Source: Erpobdella octoculata (lineage: Eukaryota > Annelida > Clitellata > Hirudinida > Erpobdellidae). Taken from it: a stretch of 64,000 bases of DNA. This document shows positions 11,160 to 23,892 of this stretch, piece by piece. The stretch covers positions 2,933,121 to 2,997,120 of the forward strand of contig OZ022245.1 of NCBI GenBank assembly GCA_963978895.1, in the 5' to 3' direction. Position numbers and translations under genes: made by a program. The notes under the pieces were generated by a model that worked only from the letters and a program-made list of their open reading frames with translations, was not told where the DNA came from and made no database searches. How positions within the stretch are numbered: position 1 is the first letter of the stretch; each line of letters begins with the position of its first letter.

Positions 11160-13129
11160 GACCGATATAAAACAAGCCCCGCGGAAACGTAAGTATACAC
11201 AGGGTAGCCTAATGAACGCGTCCCCGTTGAAAAATGTCTTCAATGTCTAAAGCGCATCTCCCTCTCTGAAACGAGAAAACATGGCGCAACCTGAATTTGA
11301 AATGAAACCAGAGGTGGAAATAACAGCACTCAGAGGACCGATTTCTCTTTTGAAAATCAAACAGACATTCGGAATTTCAGTCCGACTCCGATTTGCGGCC
11401 AGTAGGTATATGAATTTATTTTTTAAACACATTAACTATTCACCTTGATGACGTTTGTTAGAAAAAAAACAATGGCGTCACCAATGTAGTAATAAATTAA
11501 TCAGCGGAATAAAATAATATCATCAAATATAATTAAACTAGTTATATGCTTGCACCAGAAGGAAACATGATATAGCTGGTTGAAGGCACACTGACAAATA
11601 TGAAAAATTTCCGTTTCGGGAAAATAAAGCTGAAACCGTTTATAACACACACAGTTGGCCAACACAAAGCCCTTGTGACAGAATCTGGCCCGAAAAGGTT
11701 TTCATTCGGCCCACCGATTTTGTTTATCATTCCCAAAGATAATTCAAATGTACATTACTTTGTTGGTTTTAACTAAGAAAAGGGTCAACTGGGTTAATAG
11801 ATTGTAAAACACTTTTTCACTTTTAATAAGAATTTAATAATTCATAAACAGATGGTTGTAAAGAAAGTTGAATAATGCTAGGTTTTTCTTATGACTGAGC
11901 CACATTGCAGTGTTTAGTAGTAACAGAAAAGCAGAGTTGAATCTCTGTTATCGGGTCTGCTTCTATCCTGCCAAACTAAAACTAAGCTAATTGTTTTTAG
12001 AAATTGGGCCGTCTTATTCGAAAAAGATTTAATTTTGGTAACGACTTGTGAAAAAGGGAGAGGGGAGGGTAAAAATCAGCCAAAATCGTCATATATGGAT
12101 GCCCACTACTTTCAATCCGGCCCGGCAACTTTTTGTTAACCATTGATGTGGTTTTCTGAACAAAAACCTTTGACAATCCTGGTTTTTAAAGACGTGGGTA
12201 AGCCATACTCAAATGTTTAAAAGTAATTTTTAAAAATCAAAAGTTTTCGACAGAGTGGCGCCAGTTAATTAACCAGAGAGCTCCTGACACAAAATTTGCA
12301 TCGACTTAGTTCTACCAAAGGTAAATTGTAAATGTACGGAAGCCTTATTAACCAGGTCAAACATGTATTGCCTTTTTCATGTCTACCTGTTAAGCTATTC
12401 TTTAATCTAACCTGTCAGAAAACAAAACTTTATTTTGGTGGCCACCACCAGCAAAATGCAAGCAAATTTAATGTGCACAACTCAGAATGTATAATGCATT
12501 CAAAAATCATTTAGAAAGAACATTAACAAATTCATTTTTAAGAAACGACAAATTTCAAAACAGTTCAGACGTTATACAAGAAAAACCCATCAAGTGTTCT
12601 CTTAACTAAGTTTTTAACATATCAATTGCTGTCACTTTTGATTATTATTCATTGGATAACAAAAAAATAGAACACCACAAAATTATTTCCATGAAATCAT
12701 TTGACAAAGGAAATTGGCCTTTTATTGTTATTGTTCATCTGAGCCTCCCCATATTCAGCCCTGCCTAGATTATAATCTAACTGAAATTTATGGAGGTATG
12801 CCAAACTTCTGAAAATTCTTTCACCAGTTATTTACTGAATTTTTAAAGTAAAGATTTGGCATTACTTTAAAAAATATTTAGTCAATTCATCAGCTTCAAT
12901 CTCATCTAACATGAAATATTTAATAAAAACCACAAACAAACATAAATATAACTACAAGTAAAGATTTAAATATTTAAATACATATTAACTTTATTTTGTT
13001 TCAGTCACCCACTGAAACATTTTATTGAATGTCATATGATTACAAACATTTCTTCTCAACACAATCACCAGATAACTATAAATTAAACCTCAACATCACT
13101 TTATAAGATCGAGACTCAACAATGCCAGA
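11160..13129. other. non-coding, no gene seen
   Basis: AT-rich sequence without repeats or exons that could be supported. Confidence 0.4.
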
Positions 13130-13351
13130 TCAACAAAGCGGACTCATGTTCAACATGTTTCGGCAGCACGTCTGCGGCCATAAGACAATGGTCAGCAGAA
13201 AATCCGATATGCCCTGCAGTGGAGAGCAGCACGGTCCAAATGGTAGAATTATTAAGTAAAAAAACATCAGGCAGAAGCTTATAAACCAGGTTACCAAGAC
13301 CAGAATAAACCAGACTATGGAAAAGATCAGGCCAGGACAGACGTTGGCCAT
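13130..13351 (-). CDS. small hydrophobic membrane protein, family member 1
   Basis: 73 residues starting MANVCPG. It aligns by eye with three other minus-strand genes at 17492, 22285 and 29199. Shared points are CPG near the N-terminus, a long hydrophobic stretch with spaced tryptophans, a tyrosine before an LPF motif (YLIILPF), a proline-containing segment and a cysteine-containing tail. An in-frame ATG seven codons upstream (13372) is possible. The shorter start is chosen because the other members begin at the equivalent methionine. A splice acceptor-like CAG lies just upstream, as in the other members. It is the most diverged copy, its flanking DNA does not match theirs, and its tail lacks the IAEGK motif. 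A second, longer frame (13116-13442) overlaps it and is judged a shadow. The function is unknown. Confidence 0.5.
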   Translation of the reverse strand: MANVCPGLIFSIVWFILVLVTWFISFCLMFFYLIILPFGPCCSPLQGISDFLLTIVLWPQTCCRNMLNMSPLC

Positions 13352-13442
13352 TTTGATAGTTGACAACTTCAAGCGGTAGCCTGATAAGAAATACGTTTAA
13401 CACTACAATTCCATTATAAAAAACATTGTTTTTTAATAACAC

Positions 13443-14380
13443 TTAATACAAAAAACAGTTAAAATTATTAAACAATTAACCGAATCAAAATTCAGACTCA
13501 CGGACGCCTTCGCCTAATGGCAGACTCCAAAGAACGAGACTAAAGATGATGAATAGATTTATACAGTTTTTTTTTAAGTTTTAAAAATAATAATTAGTAA
13601 ATAAACTTAGTTTTAGATTTTTTCAAAGCCTGTTAAATATGTTTAAAGTAAAAAGGTTTAAAGTTTTTTTTTTACTGAAGCACAAAATTTTATTCGAAAG
13701 AGGTCACGCATAAACAAATTTTGTTTCAGATCTTGTCAGTCAGCTTTTTTCCTTTTGGAATAAATTAATATTATTATTAATTATTAATCTTACTAGTAAA
13801 TATGGATCATTGACTAATTATTCTTATGAAACTAATTATTTCAGACATATTATATTCACCATAAAGTTTAATTCATAATCTTTATATTCACATAGAAATA
13901 GCAAGGAAGCTGTTTTTTCTTTGATTTCTGTTGTTAATTTTGGTTGTACATATTAAAGAGTTTTCTTATAAACAATATTTTTAGTGATATAACAACCATT
14001 CTTCAACAAGTGTCATAGATATGTGTGAATTTGTCTCCAGTTGAATTTTCAAGTCAGTAGGATTTTCTTAGCGCGTTAATACAACATAAAGCAGCCGCCC
14101 GTGACTAGTAATGGTAATATTGTATCATTTGATTACAAATCAGCCCTTGGAATTCAACTAGGTATTAAAAAAACTAAACTCCAGTTCTGAATATGGTATT
14201 TCTTAAGGTTTTTCGCGGAGCAGACCATCCGGTCGATGCCAACTAGTCACCGCCCAGCTAGTCTCCAGCCCAACTTGTCGCTGCCCAGTTAGTCGCTACC
14301 CCAACTAGTGGCCGGCAAACATCTCACTAGAAAATTCTTGGACTCCGCCTGCCAGCTAGTAGACTAAAATTTATTATAAT
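13443..14380. other. non-coding, no gene seen
   Basis: AT-rich. At 14240-14330 short imperfect repeats of the type CCCAACTAGTCGCTG recur four or five times. Confidence 0.4.
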
Positions 14381-14399
14381 TTCAGAGAAAATTCTTAAA

Positions 14400-14660
14400 A
14401 ACTGTTCGGAACAGGCCAATGGTTAACAACTTCAACTTTCTCGGGACCGGTACCTATTTTTCGGCAGAAACTATATCACAAAGATATTTCACCCTGCTTA
14501 TGAAAAATGCACATTTTGCCGAATTGAGCTTCATACCAGCCTTGTGGATCCTCTGAAAAAATTTTTTCCAAGACTGTGTAGATGCTCTTCAAACGTTTTT
14601 CTAACAACAATAATGTCATTTAAATAAACAAAACACGTTTTCCAATTTGATCCTTTTAAC

Positions 14661-14690
<30 letters not shown>
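14400..14690 (-). pseudogene. gypsy-type reverse transcriptase fragment
   Basis: On the minus strand the translation contains [28 protein letters not shown] and, after a frame break, LNSAKCAFF. This is the order of reverse transcriptase motifs in Ty3/gypsy Pol. The catalytic YxDD position reads YLND. The fragment is frame-shifted, so it is dead. It runs into the AT palindrome at 14700. Confidence 0.7.
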
Positions 14691-15020
<330 letters not shown>

Positions 15021-15227
15021 ATTTATATAATATATTTATATAACATATTTATATGCTAACATATTATATAGCATATTTAACAAAAAACCTCATCTTAACG
15101 ACCTGTGAATACTAACAACGCTTAGAATTGCTTGAAATATTGGAACCTTCTGTGGTTGCAACAATATACACTGCATCGGAACTTAATATTTCGTTTAAAA
15201 TTACCAGCAATGTGGTCCCCATAACTG

Positions 15228-15435
15228 TTAATGCTAAGTTAGCTGAGTTGGTAGAGTGTTAACCTTGAATGTGAGAGCTTCACGGTTCGACTCGCACTCA
15301 CTGCCTAGTAGCCCATGTCAACGGAAACTTAGCGTGTAAAATCGTTTCTATTCGTGGGGCATGTAAAAGAACAGCGCCTCTGAGCTCTGAAAGAGACGCT
15401 ATATAAATTATCAAACAAACAAAAAACAAAAATGG
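15228..15435 (+). mobile_element. tRNA-derived SINE
   Basis: A Pol III box A-like TTAGCTGAGTTGG at 15239 and box B GGTTCGACTC at 15284 are spaced as in a tRNA. They are followed by a body ending GACGCTATATAAATTATC and an AAAC-rich tail. The tail resembles L2-clade LINE 3' ends, which would mobilise it in trans (inference). Confidence 0.7.
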
Positions 15436-16060
15436 TATTTATTAAGTTTTGCATTTAAGACGAAGCTTCAAATTCCAATGGTTAAATGTAGCAAGAAAGC
15501 TCCTGCGGAAGATTTTAAAAAAATCTATCATTAATTAAAACTACCATCTCAATCATATAAAAAATACCGTAAGAAATTTAACATTTTCGAGTGGTTTCTA
15601 TTTGACTGCATGCACCTTTGATTTGAGGATGTTTGACATATGGTTATAGGTAACCGGCTTGAAAACTGTGAAATATCAATTCATGACAAAGAATTAATGA
15701 AGTCGAAGATATTTGATAAGCTAATAAAAATACTTGTGTATATTAGCAACTATTTTAATCTGTGTTTTTTAACAATTTGAAATAAATCTGATTGAAATTA
15801 ATCAATCAAGAAATTTGTATGCAAAATCAAGAAGCAATTATAATTAGTTTTCGACCGAAGATGCACAAACTTTAATTATTTTTTTGGGTACAAATATATC
15901 TAAAAATAGCTAGCTAAATGCATAGTCTAACCTTTGATGATCATATAAAAATCTGTATATATAAATTGCTTATTATAAATATTATGACCTTTTCCTAGTT
16001 TGTAGTGCGTTGCAACTACAACTCTTCTAACTGAAAATCGTTTTTTTCTCATAAAAGTGG
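15436..16060. other. non-coding, no gene seen
   Basis: AT-rich sequence without supported features. Confidence 0.4.
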
Positions 16061-16074
16061 ATTAATTATGAGAC

Positions 16075-16245
16075 TTCATCGTAACAAAATGACTCGCAAA
16101 CATTTTCAAATATTATTGTTTTTATGCTTCATTGTTTTTGCAATTCCAATAAAATATTCTTTCAAAAATTATTGCAATGCTTTTTGGCAATACGATGCTT
16201 TCGGTGATTCCGTTTTGAACATGATTTTTACGAGTAGAAGTTCTT
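16075..16245 (+). repeat. transposon-derived repeat, copy of 19690-19840
   Basis: About 150 bases at roughly 85% identity to 19690-19840, which sits between two hAT transposase fragments. It is probably a piece of the same element. Confidence 0.5.
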
Positions 16246-17491
16246 CTAGAATTATATGAAGAAACAAAAATTTGATTTCATCTTAACATCAAGTATTAAT
16301 TGGTAGAAGAAGCGCTGTGTAAAAATACATTTTTTTTATAGAACACGCTTTTAAGATTTATTAAGGGCAAAGTTGTTATAATTTTACAAATTTATCCTAT
16401 AAATGCTCAACTTTTTGTCCTAAAATAATTGATGACTGGAGAGAGGAAATATTTATAGTATTTTTTCCAAAAATGTGTCTAAAACTTCTTCCGTTACATT
16501 ATCTTGGAAATTCTTTGGGAGTCCTCCCTAAATGACGCCCCTGGATTCTTCAAAAGTACGTTTCTGGGCAAAATTTGAATATAAAAGATCAACGGAAAGT
16601 GGTCGAAAAATCGATTCCAAGATTTTTACTACACAAACAAACATAACATCCGAGGAGGCTAATACTAATAGAAGCGTGATAAAAAAGCAAAATGAGTTAT
16701 GAATCAAAATAACGAAAGCTCGTGTAAACATGTAAAATAATAAAATGAATAAAAAATATGAAAAGTATAAAAAATAAATAATTAATTCAAAATACATTTC
16801 CATCAAACATTAATAAAATCGACATCTGACAAAATCTAATATCGAAAAATAAAGCATTATACCGACCATGACAACTGATAGCAATAAAACTCAAACTAGA
16901 ATTTATTCCATTGAGAAAACTGAAGTTACAAGTAAGACTGTCAATAACATTTAGGTACTTATTGGACAGTATGTACTTATACAAGAGTTTTTAAAAGTAG
17001 AAGTTTTTGGTCCAGTATGATGATGTTTATTACGTACGTAAAATATAATATTCAAATAACGAATTCATCTAGCTGTGGCTATACATGATTACGGTATGCT
17101 CCAAGTTTTTAATTTCTTGATCATACAAGTAGCAGTACAAGTTACCAAAGATAATCCAGAAATATAAAAATGTAAAATTCATGATCTACAATTAAGAACA
17201 CTAAGGAATCATGATACGGGTCATAATAGGAAGTTATGTCAACATGATAAATTTTGGCCACTTAACATATCAGCACAATCATTTAAATGCTATTTAATAA
17301 AAAAAAGCATGAAAAATTGAAATTTTAAAAAAATCAAGAAAAAATGAAATATAAAAAATCTCTCGATTTATTTTATTTTTCTTTTTCTTTCTCTTTTTAA
17401 TCTCACATTTTCTTTCTCTTTTCTTTTTTTTCTCTTTCTCATTCATTATACATTTGTTTCATCTTTCTTTTTTCATGTTTTATATTCCAAT

Positions 17492-17707
17492 TTAATTTGC
17501 AGTACAACAACACTTCCCGTCTGCTATCATCTTGCCATACGTCAACGGCCTTTGAATTTCCTTAAGGAGACAGTCACAAAATTTCGGTTGTGAGAGGCAG
17601 GCAGCGAAAGGTGAAACGATAATGTAAACGACAGCGCAGATGAAGGACCATGGCCATACAAGCACACACAGGCAAATCAACGAAAACAAGGAGCAGAAGA
17701 GACCCAT
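17492..17707 (-). CDS. small hydrophobic membrane protein, family member 2
   Basis: 71 residues beginning MGLFCSLFSLICL. A hydrophobic stretch (about residues 5-38) contains VWPWS and ends YIIVSPFAACL. A conserved tail follows (LLKEIQRPL...MIADGKCCC). A probable non-coding 5' exon lies upstream, as in the paralogues, with a GTAAGC donor and a CAG acceptor ten bases before the ATG. The long hydrophobic core without a cleavable-looking N-terminus suggests a hairpin or single-pass membrane protein with cysteines that could be lipid-modified (inference). Compared with members 3 and 4 the coding exon is strongly changed while the flanks remain about 90% alike. I do not recognise the family. Confidence 0.6.
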   Translation of the reverse strand: MGLFCSLFSLICLCVLVWPWSFICAVVYIIVSPFAACLSQPKFCDCLLKEIQRPLTYGKMIADGKCCCTAN

Positions 17708-17979
17708 CTTCTAGCACCTGGCATAAAAAATTTTTTTTAATGAATATAACAAACATTCCATACTATCAACTTGCGCTTTACTAACGTAAATTTAAATGAG
17801 CAGATATAATATGTAAAATATTTTATTTTATCGATTTTAAGCAATTATAAAAAGTTCGAGCTTACAGGTTTTTTTTATTGAAGAAGTCACTAGAGGGCAG
17901 ATCCACAACTTCTGGTCACTTTTGTAAATACAAATGTCACAAAAAAACTCAGAAAATATTTACTCTAACGCACAGTGTT

Positions 17980-18006
17980 AAAGCTCTTCAATAATTGTAG
18001 AGCTTT
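17980..18006. promoter_or_regulatory. conserved inverted repeat upstream of member 2
   Basis: AAAGCTCT, an 11-base loop, then AGAGCTTT. The same hairpin is kept upstream of members 3 (22776-22802) and 4 (29738-29764). It lies about 110-130 bases upstream of the 5' splice donor of each gene, so it may be promoter or 5' leader sequence. Confidence 0.4.
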
Positions 18007-18429
18007 TAAATTCCCGATAACTCATCAAAGTTTTACGTTAACGTGGTTCTCGAAATTTCGTAGGTAAAATTTTTGAAGCTCTAGTAGGTATCTGAGAAAA
18101 AGTTGCACACACCCTGGTTTGTACTGTTTTATAGCCCTTTCACATGAGCCTGCTAAACGTGCATGAAGATGTTGGCTGGTTGCTTACCGTATTTACAAAA
18201 ATGTACTGATCTACAGTCAGCTGACGTAATTGAACTACGTAGCTTCTTAGTGATGATGAATGCAGTGGTTGAAAGGTTAATGATGACGACGACAGTGATA
18301 ACAATAATACCGATGATGAAGATGATGATGATTGTCCTTTTGTCCTTTATGCATTGCTACACCATTCCTCCGATCGTAATGATATTTTCACACAACCTTG
18401 ATAGTCAATAGAGGAAGGTTTTTGTGGAA

Positions 18430-18620
18430 ATAAAATGAGATCGGTCACAAATGATCGGGAGCGGGAGGGTGAGCAAAAACGGATACTTGAGAATGAGCGG
18501 GAACGGGAACGGAATAGCAAGCGGGAACAAAAAAGCGAGCGGAAGCGAAAGGGCGAACGGGAAAAAAAAGCGACCGTGAACGGGAGAGCAAGCGGGAGCG
18601 GCACGGCCGTAGCCAGCTAG
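18430..18620 (-). repeat. purine-rich GCGGGAACG interspersed repeat, copy 1
   Basis: Irregular repeats of GCGGGAACG / GAACGGGA, the complement of the pyrimidine-rich body of the repeats at 25588, 45980 and 52060. The conserved terminal head is missing here. Confidence 0.65.
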
Positions 18621-18631
18621 GGTGCGAAAAG

Positions 18632-19690
18632 ATGTCATGCACCCTTTGCAAAGAAAAAATATCTTCCAATCAAGAAACACAAGTTAGCGATTTTTTGTAC
18701 ATTGACATGCTACAAACATTTCATGATACTTCTACATCAAACAAATACAATAATGATATCCGATACAGAGCAAAAACTTTATTAGATTCATTGACAAGTT
18801 TTGAATTTATTCTAACGGCACGATTATTTTTTAAATTATTTGAACACACAACGCCGTTATCTGAATATTTGCAAACGACTGGAATGAATATACTACAAGT
18901 CTAAAAATTGATTAAAGACTGCATCACTGAATTAAGCTAAGCAGATAGAAATTTTTGATTCCATTTTTCAAGCAGCTACAAATTTCTTAAAATTTGCATA
19001 CAGTGAACTAAAAAAAAATCTCGAATTAAAGTACAGACTGTTTAAAAAAAACAAAGAATTATAGCCAACCAAGCACTTGTAAGTGCTAAAAAATAAATTT
19101 TGTGTCAATGTTCACAACATGATTGATTAAGGATCAAGTAATTAATAGTTTAAAACAAAGATTCCCTGAGCATGGTTCTCTTTAGGCTGATTTATCTTGT
19201 TTAGATCCAAGAAATTTTGCAGAAATTTTGAAAACTATGCCTAGTGATGCACTGCAGATGCTCAGTTGGTTCCCCAATAGAACAGCTTCGAACTGAATTA
19301 TTGGAATTTGCAAGGAAATGGGAAAATTTTCAAACAAATCTTGAAGACGAGTATAATTTGATCTTAGAAATGTAAGTCTGTCTTCGACAACATTCAAAAA
19401 TCTGAATCAGTATAATTACTTAAAAATATCTTTACCATCCCAACAGTTGAATACAGCAACAACCACAGAAATAAATGCAAATCTTCCAAAAAATGTATTG
19501 TTTGTTGTTATTATGCTCTCTTGAAGTTCAATTTGCAAAGTCTTGGTTATTCAAATTTGTATCTGGCTTACAAATTTGTCTTGGCATTAATCTCATCACA
19601 AGTTGCTTGTGATGAGATTAAAATTAAAATACATTTTGAAGAGATTAAAAAATTTCTTGAGCCAGTCAACAAACTCATTGTTGCAAAATG
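18632..19690 (+). pseudogene. degenerate hAT transposase (ZMYM1-like)
   Basis: A first open segment (18632-18904) reads TLLDSLTSFEFILTARLFF...LSEYLQTTGMNILQ, typical of the middle of ZMYM1/TTF-type hAT transposases. Broken segments follow: DQVINSLKQRFPEHGSL near 19130, then LAYKFVLALISSQVACDE near 19560, which resembles the C-terminal dimerisation region. Several stops and frameshifts separate them, so the gene is dead. Confidence 0.7.
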
Positions 19691-19853
19691 ATTTGCAAAC
19701 CTTTTCAAATATTAATGTTTTTATGATTCATCGTTTTTAAAATTTCAATAAAATACTCCCTCAAAAATTATTGCAACGCTTTTTGGCAATACAATGCTTT
19801 TGGTGACACTGTTTGGACATGATTTTGTCGGGTAATATTTCTTCTGGCATTAT

Positions 19854-20153
19854 TTGCAAAAAAACATGTGTTTTCAAAAAAGTACAACTGATCCACTTAT
19901 TACAGAAAATGAACTTGATTTATACCTGAAAGAAAACCGCTCTCACATTGATCCTTTGGAATATTGGTCAGCAAACTTAAAGTATCCAAAGTTGCAAGAA
20001 GCTGGGTTTTTGTTATTTTTGAGACCAGTTTCAAGCGCATTGTCCGAAAGAGTTGGATCATCCCTAACTATACATTACAAGCGTAGAGCAAGTCTTGACT
20101 CTAATAAAGTTGGAAAGGTGCTTTTTCTAGAAAGCAATTATGATCTAACATAA
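19854..20153 (+). pseudogene. hAT C-terminal dimerisation fragment, second lineage
   Basis: The open segment contains ENELDLYLKE, DPLEYWSANLKYPKL, PVSSALSERV and KVGKVLFLESNYDL. This is the usual order in the hAT dimerisation domain of ZBED/Ac-type transposases. It follows the end of a different hAT pseudogene, so it is a second element. A BED-finger fragment at 24521-24718 may belong to the same lineage. Confidence 0.7.
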
Positions 20154-20454
20154 ATATTGTGAAAAACTATCTCTGTGTTTTTTTATTGAAACAACTTCTT
20201 ACAAGTACAGCAATTTCATGGAATAAAACCAAAAACTAGACCAAGTTGAGTAAGTGGGGGTATTGTAGATAAAGAATAGGAAATGTTATAAAAATTGCGG
20301 TTGAACCGCATGCGGGTGCGGTTTCTCCCTCTGGCGGGTGCAGTTCGGCTGAAGGGAAAAAACCTCGGTGGTTGCCGGTTGTGATCTGAGGCTTGCGGTT
20401 GTCGCGGTTTGCGGTTTGACAAATTTCAAATCGCTTAGGGCTATAGTCTGTGTC

Positions 20455-20506
20455 TGTATGTATGTATGTATGTATGTATGTATGTATGTATGTATGTATG
20501 TATGTA

Positions 20507-20543
<37 letters not shown>

Positions 20544-20791
20544 ATGTATGTATGTATGTATGTATGTATGTATGTATGTATGTATGTATGTATGTATGTA
20601 TGTATGTATGTATGTATGTATGTATGTATGTATGTATGTATGTATGTATGTATGTATGTATGTATGTATGTATGTATGTATGTATGTATGTATGTATGTA
20701 TGTATGTATGTATGTATGTATGTATGTATGTATGTATGTATGTATGTATGTATGTATGTATGTATGTATGTATGTATGTATGTATGTATGT
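20455..20791. repeat. (TATG)n microsatellite
   Basis: About 335 bases of TATG units with a short TGTG island near 20505-20526. Long Met-Tyr-Val-Cys and Ile-His-Thr-Tyr frames are artefacts. Confidence 0.95.
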
Positions 20792-21180
20792 CTTTTATGT
20801 ATTGCAACACCATTCATCCAATCGTAGTGAAATTTTCACACAATTTTGAGATTTAATAGGAAAAGGTTTTAGTGAGAAAAAAATTGAGATTGGTCACAAA
20901 ATGAGCGGGAACGAAAACGAGAAAGCGAGCGTGAGAGGGAACTGGAAATAAGCGAGAACGGGAACGGGAAAACAAGCAAAAACGGACATACAAAAGAGCA
21001 AGCAAGAAAGGGAAAACGACCATGAACGGGAGAACAAGCGGGAGCGAGAAAGCGTCCGGGAACGGGCGAGCAAGCGGGTACGGGAAAGCGACCGGGAGCG
21101 GAAGAGCACGCTGAAAAAGAGACGGAGCGAGAGAAAAAATCCACTAAAAATCCCGGGCAACGCTGGGTACCCCGCTGGTA
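20792..21180 (-). repeat. interspersed repeat with GTTGCCCGGG head, copy 2
   Basis: Reading the minus strand from 21180: a head with GGTACCCAGCGTTGCCCGGG, a pyrimidine-rich CCCGTTCCCGCT body, then a tail ending CACTACGATTGGATG near 20815. The same head opens the plus-strand copies at 25588, 45980 and 52060. Confidence 0.75.
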
Positions 21181-22284
21181 ATATTATAAATTTATCCTAC
21201 TAAATGCTTAACTTCTCGTCTTAAAATAATGACTGGGAGAAGGAGTCATAGTACTTTTTCCAAAATATTTGGAAAAGCTTTAGGAGTCCTCCCTGAATGA
21301 CGCCTCTGGATTCTTCAAAAGTACGTTTCTGTGCAAAATTTGAATATAAAAGATCAACGGAAAGTTATCGAAAAATCGATTCCAAGATTTTTACTACACA
21401 AACAAACATAACATCAGGTGAAGCTAATAGAAGCGTGGTAAAAAATCAGAATCAGTTATGATATAAAATCTCACATACCGCCTGGATGAAAGCAAAAATA
21501 AAAGAAAAAAGCATAGATTCGTTGGAAATTGACGAACTTCATCTTAACAAGCCTACAACAGCCTACTATCAACCACGACAAAGCCACAACGTGAAATGAA
21601 TGAAAAAAACGAAAGCTCGTGTAAACATGTAAAATAAAAAATAAATAAAAAATACGAAAAGTATAAAAAATAAATAATTAATTCAAAATACATTTCCATC
21701 AAACATTAATAAAATCGACATCTTAAAAAATTTAATATCGAGAAATAAAGCATTGTCCTGACCACCATGGTAACTGATAAATTAAACCTCAAATTAAGTA
21801 CATATAATATATTGTTCAAATAACGAATTAATCTAGCTGTGGCTGTACATGATCACGGTATGCTACAAGTTTCTAATGTCTTGATTATACGAATTGCAGT
21901 ACAAGTAACCAAAAATATTCTTAAAATATAAAAATATAAAATTCATGATCTACAATTAAGAACACTAAGGAATCATGATACGGGTCATAATAGGAAGTTA
22001 TGTCAACATGATAAATTTTGGCCACTTAACATATCAGCACAATCATGTAAATGCTATTTAATCAAAAGAAAAAAGCATGAAAAACTGATATTTAAAAAAA
22101 TCAAGAAAAAATGAAATATAAAAAAATCTCTCAATTTATCCTTTATTTCTTTCTCTTTCCCGTTTTCTCTCTTTTTCTTTTTAATCTCCCATTTTCTTTC
22201 TCTTTTCTTTTTTTCACTCTCTTTCTCATTTATTATACATTTGTTTCATTTTTCTTCTTTTCATGTTTTATATTCCAGTTTAAT

Positions 22285-22512
22285 TTATACACTACAACAA
22301 AACTTTCCTTCTGCTATATTTTGGCTAACTTTCAGCGGCTTTTGAACACAACTAAGGAGCGATTCACAAAGAGTTTCCATTGGTTTTATGAAGGCAGCAA
22401 AAGGTAACAAGATAATGTAGAGTACAGCTGCGATAAGGGAAGTTGGCCATGTAATTGTAATTAGGCAAATCAACCCTGCTAAGGAATACAAGATGCCCGG
22501 ACAGCAAGCCAT
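22285..22512 (-). CDS. small hydrophobic membrane protein, family member 3
   Basis: 75 residues beginning MACCPGILYSLAGLICL. The hydrophobic region runs to about residue 41 and includes TWPTSLIAAVLYIILLPF. It is followed by KPMETLCESLLSCVQKPL and the end IAEGKFCCSV. On the minus strand a 134-bp intron (22533-22666, GTAAGC...CAG) separates a non-coding 5' exon from the coding exon, and this arrangement is kept in members 2 and 4. The core is long enough for one helix or a re-entrant hairpin. The two CC pairs are candidate palmitoylation sites (inference). There is no recognisable domain, and the cellular role is unknown. Confidence 0.65.
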   Translation of the reverse strand: MACCPGILYSLAGLICLITITWPTSLIAAVLYIILLPFAAFIKPMETLCESLLSCVQKPLKVSQNIAEGKFCCSV

Positions 22513-22775
22513 GTTCTAGCACCTGACATAAAAAAATTAAATGAATATAACAAACATTCCATACTATCAACTTGAGTTTTACTAACGTGAATTGAAATGA
22601 GCAGATATAATATGTAAAATATTTTATTTTATCGATTTTAAGCAAATATAAAAAGTTCGAGCTTACGGTTTTTTTTGAAGAAGTCACTAGATGGCAGATC
22701 CACAACTTCTGGTCACTTTTTTAAATGAAAATGTCACAAAAAACTTAGAAAATATTTACTCTAACGCACAGTGTT

Positions 22776-22802
22776 AAAGCTCTTCAATAATTGTAGAGCT
22801 TT
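22776..22802. promoter_or_regulatory. conserved inverted repeat upstream of member 3
   Basis: The same AAAGCTCT/AGAGCTTT hairpin as at 17980 and 29738, in the same position relative to the gene. Confidence 0.4.
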
Positions 22803-23099
22803 TAAATTCCCGAAAACTCATCAAAAATTTAAGCGTTTGCGAAATTTCGTAGGTAAAAGTTCAGAAGCTCTGTAGGTATCTGAGAAAAAGTTGCACAAAC
22901 CCTGGTTTGTACTATTTTATAGCCCTTCCACGTGAGCCTGTTAAATGTGCCCGAAGATGTTGGTTGGTGTTGCTTACGGTGTTTACAAAAATGTACTTTT
23001 TTTCATCGCTGGGTTATGATGATGAATGCCGTGGTTTAAGGGTTAATGTTGACGACGACAGTGATTACAATAATAGCGACGATGATGCTATTAACGCTC

Positions 23100-23592
<493 letters not shown>

Positions 23593-23744
23593 AGAATTAA
23601 CAAGGCGCACTCTAGTGTTGTGAAACCTCAGACGCGCCGGGAACGGTTGGTGCATATGGGACCACAGTGTCCTGCGCAAGCCCGTGTATCCGAAATAAGG
23701 GATGTGCCAAATCCTATTATCCCCCAGTCACGAAACTGTTGTAG

Positions 23745-23758
23745 CGATGATGATGTTA

Positions 23759-23797
<39 letters not shown>

Positions 23798-23892
23798 CGA
23801 CGATGATGATGATGACAATGATGATGGTGGTGGTGTTGGTGATGAAGGTGGTGGGGGTGGTGGTTGTGGTGGCGGCGACGATGATGATGATA
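23745..23892. repeat. (GAT)n / GGT-rich tract
   Basis: ATG/GAT trinucleotides with a GGTGGTG island. It corresponds to the GATGATGAC tract at 30085-30125 in unit C. Confidence 0.9.

Larger units (their letters stand above)
16375..18340. repeat. segmental duplication, unit A
   Basis: Non-coding and coding sequence here recurs at 21180-24290 (unit B) and about 28640-31030 (unit C). Shared landmarks in order are: ACTACACAAACAAACATAAC, GCTCGTGTAAACATG, the small minus-strand gene with its intron, a short inverted repeat, CCCTGGTTTGTACT, and a GATGAT microsatellite. Unit A is cut after the microsatellite. Confidence 0.8.

Noticed and set aside
13116..13442. 108-codon minus-strand frame overlapping small-gene member 1
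   Set aside because: The alternative frame (13130-13351) matches the three paralogues; this one does not.
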